A stretch of DNA of 62,611 nt from Pseudomonadota bacterium (GCA_030917925.1 JAUPTV010000102.1:1-62611); one strand, 5' to 3'; positions 19,593 through 28,229 are shown, counted from the first letter of the stretch. The notes: generated by a model from the sequence alone, not told the origin. Numbers and translations: made by a program.

Positions 19593-19671
19593 CGGTTCTC
19601 AGGCGTCCATGCGCTCGGTCAATTACCGGTACAATGCGCAGCACCGGACGCCTGTAGAGAAACGAGAACCG
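19593..19671 (+). promoter_or_regulatory. Four-tier nested inverted repeat in the leader of the WD40 pseudokinase gene
   Basis: Four nested arm pairs are visible: CGGTTCTC/GAGAACCG (19593-19600, 19664-19671), AGGCGTCC/GGACGCCT (19601-19608, 19646-19653), TGCGC/GCGCA (19610-19614, 19636-19640) and CGGT/ACCG (19616-19619, 19625-19628), 25 bp in total. The outer 3' arm ends 4 nt before the ATG at 19676 and contains the only purine-rich candidate ribosome site (GAGAA). A folded RNA would therefore hide the start region. A -10-like TACAAT at 19630-19635 lies in the interior, so the element could instead be DNA-level. Confidence 0.7.
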
Positions 19672-19675
19672 CTTC

Positions 19676-22639
19676 ATGCTTCAACCGCCTGCCCTCCAGT
19701 CGCTTTCCACTGCACTGATCCCGCCCGTGCGCCCACGGGTCCTGCCCTCTGCGCTGGCCGACCATTATCGGGTGCTGCGGGATTTGCGCGTTCAGAGTGC
19801 AGAAACAGATGTGCTGCTGGTGGAATCGCTGACCACACCAGGACAACGGGCGGTCGTCCGGCTTTATCATCCCGGCATTCAGCCCAAAAGCGAGATTTTT
19901 CGCTGGATCGGAACCGAGGTGCCGCATTACGTCGCACAATTGCTGGAATACGGTAGTTCGGATGGCGTTGGTTATGAGTTGCTGGAATATGCTGAGCACG
20001 GTTCATTGCGTGGGTGGATGGCGGCGGGAGCCTTGGCGGAGGTGGATGCCTGGGAATTGTTGACGGAACTCGGTGGAGCGCTGGCAGAATTACATGGACG
20101 CCATATTTTGCATGGCAATCTGAAACCGGAAAATATCCTGATCCGGCGTCGGCAACCGTTGCAACTGGCGCTCACCGATTTCAGCATCGCTTCCCTGGCG
20201 GAGACAATCCACGGTTTTACGGCAGGTCGCGCCGTGCCCTATATCGCTCCGGAAATGGCCACTGGTGTGGCAGGTATGGCAGCGGACTATTGGTCACTGG
20301 GTATGATCCTGCTCGAAGCTTTGACTGGTCAACGTCCCTTCGCCGGGTTATCGGGGATTGTGATTCGCTATCAATTGCGAGTGCGGCCAGTTCCAGTGGA
20401 TGAGGTGATGGAGCCGTGGCGAATGCTGTGTCGCGGCTTGTTGCTGCGCGATCCACCGCAGCGTTGGGGGGCTGCCGAGATTCGTCGCTGGCTGGCTGGC
20501 GAGCGCGAAGTGTGTTTGCCGGTGGATGCGCCACAGCCTGAAGCGGTCACCTTTCGCCCCGGACGCTTTTATCGCCTGGCCGGGGTCGAGTGTCGGTCGC
20601 CTCGCGAGTTGGCGACGCAAATGGCCAGTCATTGGGAGGAAGCCCGTGATGCGTTGACAAGGGGGACTCTCGGCGACTGGTTGCATGGTTTAGGGGAGCA
20701 AGCGGTGGGGCGAGCGGCGTTGGAAGTCCTGGACGCTGACGGTATGCCACTCGACGAGCGCCTAGTGCGGTTGCTGGCCCATCTGGCCCCGGATTTGCCA
20801 CCGAGGTGGAAGCAGTGGAGTTTAGCAGCTAATGATCTGGCGGCGGCAGCGCAAGCCGCCCGGGATGACGATGCCGCCAGCCGTGCGTTATTGCTGGAAC
20901 TGTATCAGGGGCAACCGGATGTGCTGGGCGTTTATGCCGCTGCCGGTAATGCCGAATGTCAGTGGTTGCAAGCGGCCTGGCGGTCGGCGGCGGCGGATTA
21001 CGAGCGCGTCTGGCAAACGGCGCGGGCCTACGGTCTGTCATTGGCGAAAGCGCCTCCCGACTGGGTGGCAATGCTGCCCGATCTGTTGCTGACGGTGACG
21101 TCACCGGTGTTTCAGAACCGGATTGAGATTGAAGTGCAAAGCCTGGCGCGGGAGGTGCATCCCCATCCCGCCTGGCTGGACAGCCTGCTGAATGCGGCTA
21201 GGCAGGGTGGCGGCGCACTGGCGTTGCGGACGATATTGCGCTGGTTGCCGACGGTTATCGAAATCCAGCAATACACGGCTCCCCGTCTGGAAGCGCTCTT
21301 GCAGGAGTTTGCCATTCTGCACCGCAGCCCGGATTTTATGGAGGCTCTGAACCGCTTCGATGAAAACCTGTGCGATGGGGTCTATGACAGTCCGCAAGCC
21401 GTGGCGCGGGCTATCGAGGGTTTACGGCGCGACGCCCAGGCGCTGGCGGAGGTCTTGCGGCAATACTATGCGCTGTCGGAACGGACCGCCGTCAATAGCG
21501 CCGCCAGCCTGGTCTTACAGCGCTGGCAACCGCGTCTGGCCGCCCCACGCTATGCGGATACGGATCGCTTGCGCCAGGAACTGGCGCAGCCACTGCGTTG
21601 GCGAATCAGCGTTGACGGCTGGGAACGACCTGCAGCTTCGGCATGGCGCTGGGAACACGAGAGTCTCTGCTTACCCGGCAAGTCCTCGGGTAAAGTGGTC
21701 GTGGCGTTCAGTCCGGATGGGCGGTGGCTGGTCAGTGGTGGCGGCGATCGGACGGTGCGACTATGGCGGATCGAGACGCAGCAGTGCATATCTACTCTGC
21801 AAGGACATAGCGGGAGTATCAGCGCGGTCGCGTTCAGTGCGGATGGGCGGTGGCTGGCCAGTAGCGGCGATCGCACGGTGCGACTGTGGCAGGTCAACAG
21901 CGGGCAGTGCAAGGCGACGTTACGAGGACATACCGGTATGGTGAGCGCGGTCGCGTTCAGTCCGGACGGGCGCTGGCTGGTCAGTAGCAGTGCGGATCGC
22001 ACATTACGGTTGTGGCGGGTCGATGGTGGGTTGTGCATGGCGACCTTGCAGGGACACACCGGTATTGTCAACGCGGTGGCGTTCAGTCCGGATGGGCAAT
22101 CATTGGCCAGCGGCAGCGCTGATCGCACCGTGCGATTGTGGCGAATTGAGGGTGGACAATGTGTCGCGGTGTTGCCGGGACGCACGGGACGAGTGACGTC
22201 CGTCGCCTTCAGTCCGGATGGGCGGTGGCTGGCCAGTGGCAGCGGGAGCTTTTCCGAGCGGCGATGCGATGATGACGCCGTGCGATTATGGCGAGTGGAG
22301 AACCGGCAATGTGTGGTGGCTTTTCCCGGCCATACCGGAAGTGTGAACGCGGTGACATTCAGCCCGGATGGACGATTGATAGCCAGTGGCAGCAGTGATC
22401 ATACGATTCGATTATGGCGGGTGGAGAACCGGCAGTGTGCGGCCACTTTGCCCGATCGGGGTGGGGAGGTGACTGGAGTGGCCTTCAGTCCCGATGGGCG
22501 GCGACTGGCCAGTGGTTGCGAAGACGGGTTGGTACTGTGGAATTGTCGTCAGATGACCACGGTTGAGATGACGCTCGACGAACTGATTGCCTGGGAGAAG
22601 GCGCGAGTCGGGCAATATAGCGCTATCCAGCAGGTTTAG
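19676..22639 (+). CDS. WD40 beta-propeller protein with degenerate serine/threonine kinase domain (predicted pseudokinase)
   Basis: A 987-residue protein with three parts. Residues 31-275 have a bacterial Ser/Thr kinase fold: HGNLKPENIL at 146-155, TDFSIAS at 167-173, APE at 191-193 and ADYWSLG at 203-209. All three catalytic hallmarks are changed: the beta-3 Lys is Arg62, the HRD Asp is Asn148, and DFG is DFS (168-170). No Gly-rich ATP loop is visible. Residues about 275-670 are an Ala/Leu-rich helical linker. Residues about 673-960 hold seven WD repeats with the pattern AFSPDGRWLASG-DRTVRLWR, enough for one seven-bladed propeller. There is no signal peptide or membrane helix, so the protein is probably cytoplasmic. 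A scaffold role is inferred; the partner is unknown. Confidence 0.85.
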   Translation: MLQPPALQSLSTALIPPVRPRVLPSALADHYRVLRDLRVQSAETDVLLVESLTTPGQRAVVRLYHPGIQPKSEIFRWIGTEVPHYVAQLLEYGSSDGVGYELLEYAEHGSLRGWMAAGALAEVDAWELLTELGGALAELHGRHILHGNLKPENILIRRRQPLQLALTDFSIASLAETIHGFTAGRAVPYIAPEMATGVAGMAADYWSLGMILLEALTGQRPFAGLSGIVIRYQLRVRPVPVDEVMEPWRMLCRGLLLRDPPQRWGAAEIRRWLAGEREVCLPVDAPQPEAVTFRPGRFYRLAGVECRSPRELATQMASHWEEARDALTRGTLGDWLHGLGEQAVGRAALEVLDADGMPLDERLVRLLAHLAPDLPPRWKQWSLAANDLAAAAQAARDDDAASRALLLELYQGQPDVLGVYAAAGNAECQWLQAAWRSAAADYERVWQTARAYGLSLAKAPPDWVAMLPDLLLTVTSPVFQNRIEIEVQSLAREVHPHPAWLDSLLNAARQGGGALALRTILRWLPTVIEIQQYTAPRLEALLQEFAILHRSPDFMEALNRFDENLCDGVYDSPQAVARAIEGLRRDAQALAEVLRQYYALSERTAVNSAASLVLQRWQPRLAAPRYADTDRLRQELAQPLRWRISVDGWERPAASAWRWEHESLCLPGKSSGKVVVAFSPDGRWLVSGGGDRTVRLWRIETQQCISTLQGHSGSISAVAFSADGRWLASSGDRTVRLWQVNSGQCKATLRGHTGMVSAVAFSPDGRWLVSSSADRTLRLWRVDGGLCMATLQGHTGIVNAVAFSPDGQSLASGSADRTVRLWRIEGGQCVAVLPGRTGRVTSVAFSPDGRWLASGSGSFSERRCDDDAVRLWRVENRQCVVAFPGHTGSVNAVTFSPDGRLIASGSSDHTIRLWRVENRQCAATLPDRGGEVTGVAFSPDGRRLASGCEDGLVLWNCRQMTTVEMTLDELIAWEKARVGQYSAIQQV

Positions 22640-22695
22640 AGGTATAGATGTCTGCCCAATCGGTTAACCTGAATGTCCAGAGAGAAGGAACGCCC

Positions 22696-23973
22696 ATGTC
22701 AACCCTGACCTTAATGACCCGCCTGCGTGAGGCGACTCGTGAGAGCCATGATCAACTGGAAACCCTGCCCTATTTTCAGGCGCTGGAGCGGGGTGAGTTG
22801 CCGATTGAGAGCTATGTGGGGCAACTGCGGGCCATGGCGGTGTTGCATGGCGTTTTGGAGCATGAATTGCCCAAGGCCGGGGACGAGCGCATGAATGCAG
22901 TCTGGCGGGAGAACCTGCGCCGTTTCCCGCAGATTCAGACCGATTTAGGCTTTTTCGCTTCCAAGGCCGTGCTGGATATTGCTACTGCTCACGAAGCCGC
23001 CTGCGCTCTCGCTGACCCTATTCTGCAGCGTTCGGTGGAGCAGCCAGTTTCCCTGCTCGGCTACCTCTATGTTCTGGAAGGTTCCATCGGCGGTGCCCAG
23101 GTGCTGGCTCCCCGATTTCGCCAGGTTTTCGGGTTGGATGAACGTCACGGTCTGGCCTATTTGAGTTGGGAGCCGACGGTGGCTCAGGAGCGCTGGCGGG
23201 CTTTTGGCGAACGGATGAACGCCGCGCCAGTGGATGCAGCGGAGAGTGCGGACATCATCGCAGCGGCTGAAGAAGCGTTTGCGGGTATTCAGGGACTGTT
23301 TGCGGCGCTGTATCCTTTTGAGACCGCGCAGTTGACCCGGAAGGCGACATCCCTGAATCCGGAAGCGGGCGCGCATCCGGTGCCGGAAGATCCGGGTGAA
23401 ATCGACGCCGCAATCCGCGCCGGTGAGCGGTGCTGGCAGGAATATCCCTATTTTGCCTGGCGCTACGGTGAACGGGGCTGGCGCTATACCCAAAGCGATG
23501 GCGCATGGCTGATTACGCTGACGACGCAGGATCAGGCGGTGATGGATGCTCAAGTGGCCTGGTTGAGCGGCGTACTCGGGGCGCGGGGGATGCCCAGTCG
23601 TTTGTTGCAGCGGCATCTGGAACTGCTTTATGAAGAGCTGATTGGGCGGATGCCGGAATCGGGTGAACGGCGCTATGGTCGGTTGCTGGCGGCCGCCGAC
23701 CGGTTGGCGGAACAGCGTCGGGCCGTGATTGCCGACGCGGATCTTGACATGATCAGCCGCCAGTTTGACCAGGCGGCCGGGCCGGATTGGCGGGCGCGAC
23801 TGCCGTGCATGGGCGCTTTACTCGTCTGTGCGGTGGCTGACCAGGCGCACGGCATCAAGCAGGCCGTGGCCAGTTTTCAAAGCTGGCTGGTCGATCCACA
23901 GCGTTTTCCGCCACACTGGATCGCCGCCGTTCACGAGGCGTTGCGCGAGGCCGAAGCCCGGCGGCGTGCCTGA
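22696..23973 (+). CDS. Heme-oxygenase-like protein with an unrecognised C-terminal domain
   Basis: Residues 1-210 match the biliverdin-producing heme oxygenase fold. REATRESHDQLE provides the probable proximal heme ligand His18, and LGYLYVLEGSIGGAQ at 121-135 is the distal-helix signature. Residues about 235-425 form a second helical domain (YPYFAWRYGERGWRYTQSD, then WLSGVLGARGMPSRLLQRHLE) that I do not recognise. Stand-alone heme oxygenases are about 190-230 residues, so this is roughly double length. The ATG at 22696 follows AGAAGGAA at good spacing; an ATG at 22648 would add 16 residues. It lies 56 bp after the pseudokinase gene and is probably co-transcribed with it. No phytochrome gene is nearby. 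Confidence 0.75.
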   Translation: MSTLTLMTRLREATRESHDQLETLPYFQALERGELPIESYVGQLRAMAVLHGVLEHELPKAGDERMNAVWRENLRRFPQIQTDLGFFASKAVLDIATAHEAACALADPILQRSVEQPVSLLGYLYVLEGSIGGAQVLAPRFRQVFGLDERHGLAYLSWEPTVAQERWRAFGERMNAAPVDAAESADIIAAAEEAFAGIQGLFAALYPFETAQLTRKATSLNPEAGAHPVPEDPGEIDAAIRAGERCWQEYPYFAWRYGERGWRYTQSDGAWLITLTTQDQAVMDAQVAWLSGVLGARGMPSRLLQRHLELLYEELIGRMPESGERRYGRLLAAADRLAEQRRAVIADADLDMISRQFDQAAGPDWRARLPCMGALLVCAVADQAHGIKQAVASFQSWLVDPQRFPPHWIAAVHEALREAEARRRA

Positions 23974-24012
23974 TGCAGAAGGTTCCGAAGGTTCAGAACC
24001 GGTAGCATCCGG

Positions 24013-25245
24013 TCACTGAAGCCAATGATGGATCTGGTCATAGACTTCGCGACTGCTGAGCAGATCAAAGTGGTTCAATCCGTAACCGATGTGCTGGCGG
24101 GTCGCGGGAATCGGCAGCGTCAGCGCCGCGCGGTCATGCTGGCCAAGCGCACTGGCTACTGGGACCAGTCCATCACCTGGCAATCGCTGATGGGCAACGC
24201 CAGGTAGCGGTTGCTGCGTGGCCGCGATCATGAAACAGTGGACGCCTTCAGGTAGCGGGGTCGGCTTCCGTGGATCGTGGGGATGTTCGCTGCCGCGTTG
24301 TTCCCAATCCTCATCCAGGATATTGCCATAGCGCAGGTCTCTAACGCCGGCGCTGCGAATTTTGCCTAATCGGACGAACGGGGCGGTATAGGGGCTGATG
24401 CCCAGGATGATATTGACCCAGTTGCCCGCCCGCTCCAGTGGTGCGCCATGATGTGGCGTTCCCAGGCAGATGAGTTTTTTCAGGCTGGGCAGCCACGCAA
24501 GGCCCGCCTGCGCCGCATAGTGGCAAGCGCTGCGGGACACGAGTCCGCCCATACTGTGCCCGATGATGACCAGTTCGCTGATGGGAACCGGCCATTGCTG
24601 AACCAGTCGTTCCAGCAGATCCGCAAATTCCCGCCCGTTCGTGGAAATGTGCTGGCCGCTGTTGTAGTGCAAATAGAGCGCGGTGTATCCCAAATTCTGA
24701 GCGAGCGCTGCGCCGTGATCGTGCCCAGCGCGTCGCCATTCCAGATCGTTCAGGCACAGACCATGTACCAGCACCAGCAACTTGCTTCTAGCGTTTGTGA
24801 AGCGGGTCGCGAGCGCCTGGCGCTCCAGGATGAGCGGCTGTCCCTGCTGACGCAGGCGCATGGGAATCGCCAGTGGGTTGTGCGAGGCGACCAGATAATC
24901 GCCCAGGACGCCATTGATCGCGGCTAATAGCGCTTCGCGACGCGGCGAAAAACTGTGATGGTTGAGCAGCGAGGTGAGAGGCGCTAATGCCGCATCGAGT
25001 CCAAAACCGACGACCTTGGTAATGCCGCGAACGCTGCGATAGACCAGACCGGAGATGCCCCGCGCCCGGCCTGGCGGCGCGGCACCGACGATGGGAGAGA
25101 TACGGGCGATATTGCGATGCATCTCCTCCACAAGGTCGGTGACGCCGGTCACTGCGGTAATAATCAGCCGACTGACGCCGCGCAAATCCGCCGCCGCGCC
25201 GCCGCTGGTTCGGAGAGCCGGACTACTCCCGGCTTTACCGCTCAT
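24013..25245 (-). CDS. Alpha/beta hydrolase, PGAP1/lipase-like
   Basis: A 410-residue serine hydrolase. The nucleophile elbow is GHSMGG with Ser231, the oxyanion region is LVHGLCLND near 159-167, and the likely acid and base are in PGDGLVPVAS and NHFDLLSS near the C-terminus. The first 140 residues (many Val/Ile/Gly stretches such as VSRLIITAVTGVTDLVE) precede the hydrolase core and may associate with membrane. GTPHHGAPLERAGNW is typical of lipases of the PGAP1/triacylglycerol group. The start overlaps the stop of the transglutaminase-like gene by 4 bp, so the two are translationally coupled. The substrate is not evident. Confidence 0.8.
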   Translation of the reverse strand: MSGKAGSSPALRTSGGAAADLRGVSRLIITAVTGVTDLVEEMHRNIARISPIVGAAPPGRARGISGLVYRSVRGITKVVGFGLDAALAPLTSLLNHHSFSPRREALLAAINGVLGDYLVASHNPLAIPMRLRQQGQPLILERQALATRFTNARSKLLVLVHGLCLNDLEWRRAGHDHGAALAQNLGYTALYLHYNSGQHISTNGREFADLLERLVQQWPVPISELVIIGHSMGGLVSRSACHYAAQAGLAWLPSLKKLICLGTPHHGAPLERAGNWVNIILGISPYTAPFVRLGKIRSAGVRDLRYGNILDEDWEQRGSEHPHDPRKPTPLPEGVHCFMIAATQQPLPGVAHQRLPGDGLVPVASALGQHDRAALTLPIPATRQHIGYGLNHFDLLSSREVYDQIHHWLQ

Positions 25246-26075
25246 GGTGTCGCGGGAGAGGGTAGCCCACTGTTGACTTCATCGGTCCAGACTTTGAATT
25301 GGGTCAGCGTATTGGGGCCAAAGGTGTTGCTCAACGCGACATCAGCGGCATCACGACCTTGCGCGATGAGGACGCGGCCAATCCGTGGGACGTTATTGCG
25401 AGCATCAAAGGTATACCAATGACCGCCCAGGTAGGCTTCAAACCAGGCGGCGAAATCCATGGGGCCGTAGGGCGGCGGCATCCCCATATCGCCCAGATAG
25501 CCGGTGCAGTAGCGGGCGGGAATATTCAGGCACCGGCAGAATGCAACAGCGAGATGGGCATAATCACGGCAAACACCGGTCTTTTCGTGGAACACTTCCC
25601 AGGCAGTGCGGGTGGCGCGGGCATGTTCGTAACCGAAGGTGATGTGGTGATGGACGAAATCACAGATGGCCTGAACGCGCCCCCAGCCGGTGGGCGAATG
25701 GCCGAACAAATCCCACGCGGTTTGGGAAAGTCGATCCGTTTCGCAATAGCGACTCCCCAACAGGAACATCAGGGTCTCATTGGGCAGGTCTTGCACCGCG
25801 TGTTGCGGGGCCAAGGGGGCAACGACGTCGGCTACGCCCGAATCATTTACCAACGCATCGGTGGACAACCGAATCTGGCCCTTTGGCGCCACAATCCGGC
25901 TGCACCAGTTGCCAAAGCCATCGCGATAGGCAGTGATCGGCACCGGAGGATGGGTGATGAGGTGGTCAGGAACGAGAATATCGGAGACGCGAGTAAAATG
26001 GATGCTGAGCGTCAGGATCATCGGCGTCGGTTGCGGACAGTCGTAGATCAATTCGTAGCCAACCCGGATTTGCAT
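25242..26075 (-). CDS. Transglutaminase-like cysteine protease-fold protein
   Basis: A 277-residue protein with an N-terminal beta-sandwich region (1-110) and a transglutaminase-like core. The probable nucleophile is Cys169 in TGVCRDYAHLAVAFCR and the probable Asp is Asp224 in WYTFDARNN. The His usually found in a HAW motif is replaced here: the segment reads MDFAAWFEAYLGG, with Ala209 at that position. Some subfamilies of bacterial transglutaminase-like proteins share this form, so it may be an ordinary variant rather than decay. It is the first gene of a two-gene operon with the lipase-like hydrolase and diverges from the RNA ligase gene. Confidence 0.8.
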   Translation of the reverse strand: MQIRVGYELIYDCPQPTPMILTLSIHFTRVSDILVPDHLITHPPVPITAYRDGFGNWCSRIVAPKGQIRLSTDALVNDSGVADVVAPLAPQHAVQDLPNETLMFLLGSRYCETDRLSQTAWDLFGHSPTGWGRVQAICDFVHHHITFGYEHARATRTAWEVFHEKTGVCRDYAHLAVAFCRCLNIPARYCTGYLGDMGMPPPYGPMDFAAWFEAYLGGHWYTFDARNNVPRIGRVLIAQGRDAADVALSNTFGPNTLTQFKVWTDEVNSGLPSPATP

Positions 26076-26195
26076 CGTGAGCCTCTTTTGGTCGTATTCC
26101 GTTGCGTGGAAGATGAACTACGCTAACCTATTATCAGAAACTTGGCAATGAATAACCTTGGCGAGTCCCGATTTTTAACCAACGAGGGAAACATC

Positions 26196-26843
26196 ATGGA
26201 ATATCCAAAAATCGAAACACTTTATGATCGCGATGAAAAAAATCACAAAGTTATCGTGACAAAAACCCGGTTGCCAGAGTTTGAAAATATCAAACATTGG
26301 CGAGTGACGGAAAAAATTGATGGGACTAATATTCGTATCATTTTATCATCAGGGAGTTCTCTACAATTTCGCGGACGCACCGATAATGCGCAAATGCCAG
26401 CGCCACTCCTGGCCTATTTGGAAGCGACCTTGACGCTTGAAAAAATGCAGTCCGCTTTTCCTCGGGTGGTCAATAGTCCAGTCATTCTGTTCGGCGAAGG
26501 CTATGGAGAAAAAATTCAGAATGGCGGCAATTATCGCAAAGGCGTTTCCTTTCGGTTATTTGATGTGGTTGTTGATCAATGGTGGCTGGAACCGGCGAAT
26601 GTTGAAGATATTGCCGGGAAGCTTGGAATTCAGATCGCACCTGTTTTACCACCGATTGATGCATTGCCAACCTGCTCGACTGATCTCGCCGGGATTCTCG
26701 GGCATGACGGCAAAAGCCCTACCGCTATTGCCGAGGGTGGGGCCGGTTGCCGCGCTGAAGGGATTGTGGCCCGAACGAGTCCTTTATTACTGACTCGACG
26801 GGGTGATCGACTGATGTGGAAACTCAAGTTCCGGGATTTTTAA
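26196..26843 (+). CDS. RNA ligase family protein (T4 Rnl2-like nucleotidyltransferase)
   Basis: A 215-residue ATP-dependent ligase-type nucleotidyltransferase. All core motifs are visible: motif I EKIDGTNIRI with the adenylated Lys40, motif III FRLFDV at 119-124, motif IV AEGIVAR at 187-193 and motif V MWKLKFRDF at 207-215, which ends the protein. There is no C-terminal accessory domain, as in minimal members of the Rnl2-like family. Such enzymes seal nicked or broken RNA, but the natural substrate here is unknown. The first 300 bp are clearly more AT-rich than neighbouring genes, suggesting acquisition. GAGGG precedes the ATG at 26196. The stop codon overlaps the convergent reductase gene. 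Confidence 0.82.
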   Translation: MEYPKIETLYDRDEKNHKVIVTKTRLPEFENIKHWRVTEKIDGTNIRIILSSGSSLQFRGRTDNAQMPAPLLAYLEATLTLEKMQSAFPRVVNSPVILFGEGYGEKIQNGGNYRKGVSFRLFDVVVDQWWLEPANVEDIAGKLGIQIAPVLPPIDALPTCSTDLAGILGHDGKSPTAIAEGGAGCRAEGIVARTSPLLLTRRGDRLMWKLKFRDF

Positions 26844-27802
26844 CCGGTCGATTTTTCAGCGACGCGCAGGATAATTTTGCCTCGTGCATGGCCGCCCTGA
26901 CTGATGGCGTGGGCCTGACGGAATTCATGAAGCGGCAGGATGGTGTGAATCAGTGGCTTCATCCGGCCCGCATCAACCAACTCGGCGATAGCGGTCAACT
27001 GCTGGCCGCTGGGTTGAACGAACACGAAAGCGCTGCGGACGCCGTGTTCGGCAGCAATAATTTTCGATGGCGGACTGACGATGGACACCAGGATGCCGCC
27101 GGGTTTTAACACCGACCAGGAACGCTCCTGCGTATCGCCGCCCATCGTGTCGAACACCACATCCACGTCTTTCACGACCGCTTCGAAACGGGTTTGGGTG
27201 TAGTCGATAAACTGATCAGCCCCCAGTGCCGTGACCAGCCCGGTATTGACTGCTGAGGCGGTAGCGATCACTCGTGCCCCACGCGCCTTGGCCAGTTGCA
27301 CCGCCAGACTGCCAACACCGCCGGCGGCTGCATGAATCAGCACCGTCTGGCCAGCCTGCAATTGGGCAGCATCGACCAGCGCCTGCCAGGCGGTCAGCGC
27401 AGCCAATGGCACGGCGGCGGCGTGCAGGTGATCCAGGGTTGCTGGCTTGAGGGCGACTTCGCTGGCCTTGACGGCAATGTATTCGGCATAAGCGCCGTCG
27501 CGTTCGATGTCGGGACGGGCATACACTTCGTCACCCACCTTGAAGCCATGGGCTTCTGGACCAACCTCGACCACTTCGCCGGAAACATCCCAACCGAGTG
27601 TGAGGGGCAGGGTGTGATGGAGATCGCCTTGCAGCCAGCCCTCGCGGATTTTCCAGTCCACCGGATTGACCGTCGCCGCCTGCACCTGGATGAGGAGATC
27701 ATCCGGTTTGAGGGCGGGGCGGGGCGCGTTTTCCTCATAATGCAGCATTTCAAGACCACCGTAGGCGTGAATACGGACGGCTTTCATGGTAGGCGACGTC
27801 AT
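26840..27802 (-). CDS. Medium-chain NADP-dependent oxidoreductase (zinc-free quinone reductase type)
   Basis: A 320-residue MDR-superfamily protein of the quinone-oxidoreductase/zeta-crystallin group. It begins MTSPTMKAVRIHAYGG, has the catalytic-domain segment TVNPVDWKIREG, and the Rossmann motif AAAGGVGSLAVQLAKARGA near residue 150 for NADPH. The Cys/His ligands of zinc alcohol dehydrogenases are absent. The start at 27802 follows GGAG by 8 nt; a TTG 18 nt upstream has no ribosome site. The gene converges with the RNA ligase gene, both stop codons sharing a TTAA. Confidence 0.88.
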   Translation of the reverse strand: MTSPTMKAVRIHAYGGLEMLHYEENAPRPALKPDDLLIQVQAATVNPVDWKIREGWLQGDLHHTLPLTLGWDVSGEVVEVGPEAHGFKVGDEVYARPDIERDGAYAEYIAVKASEVALKPATLDHLHAAAVPLAALTAWQALVDAAQLQAGQTVLIHAAAGGVGSLAVQLAKARGARVIATASAVNTGLVTALGADQFIDYTQTRFEAVVKDVDVVFDTMGGDTQERSWSVLKPGGILVSIVSPPSKIIAAEHGVRSAFVFVQPSGQQLTAIAELVDAGRMKPLIHTILPLHEFRQAHAISQGGHARGKIILRVAEKSTG

Positions 27803-27945
27803 GGAAAATTCTCCAGGCAAATTAAGGTTCGAGATTCGCAGTCATCGGCATTAAGGAGCAACCGGCGGCTAGACAGTTCCCGCTTAGGGCTAGTATTCAG
27901 TATGATCAACCACATTGCTCAATAGACAACGCAGGGGGAAAGACG

Positions 27946-28188
27946 ATGGACTTGATTGGATTTTTGTTAATTGGCCTGATTGCGGGCTGGATCGCGACGA
28001 ACTTTATGCGCGGCAGCGGCATGGGGTTGGCGGGTAATCTGGTGATTGGCGTGATTGGTGCGTTCGTGGGCGGATTCCTGTTCCGGTTGGTGGGCTTCGC
28101 CGCGGTGGGATTGATTGGTCATCTAATGACCGCGACCGTCGGCGCGATGGTGTTGCTGTATGTGGTTCAGGTGTTGAAGAAAGCCTAG
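27946..28188 (+). CDS. GlsB/YeaQ/YmgE family stress-response membrane protein
   Basis: An 80-residue, very hydrophobic protein with three transmembrane helices and the Gly-rich pattern LIAGWIATNFMRGSGMGLAGNLVIGVIGAFVGGFL, which is typical of the family also labelled transglycosylase-associated protein. These small inner-membrane proteins are often induced by envelope or osmotic stress; the biochemical role is not established. GGGGGAAAG precedes the ATG. It lies 41 bp before the CPA2 antiporter gene, and the two may be co-transcribed. Confidence 0.88.
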   Translation: MDLIGFLLIGLIAGWIATNFMRGSGMGLAGNLVIGVIGAFVGGFLFRLVGFAAVGLIGHLMTATVGAMVLLYVVQVLKKA

Positions 28189-28229
28189 CCGTTCAAAAAA
28201 ATTGATTTATCAGGAGATTTTACCTAATC

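Noticed and set aside
21690-22530. Regularly spaced DNA repeats considered as a CRISPR array or minisatellite
   Set aside because: The repeats of about 120 bp translate to WD40 units in one frame and vary at the third codon position, so they are protein repeats. No CRISPR-like direct repeats were seen in the window.
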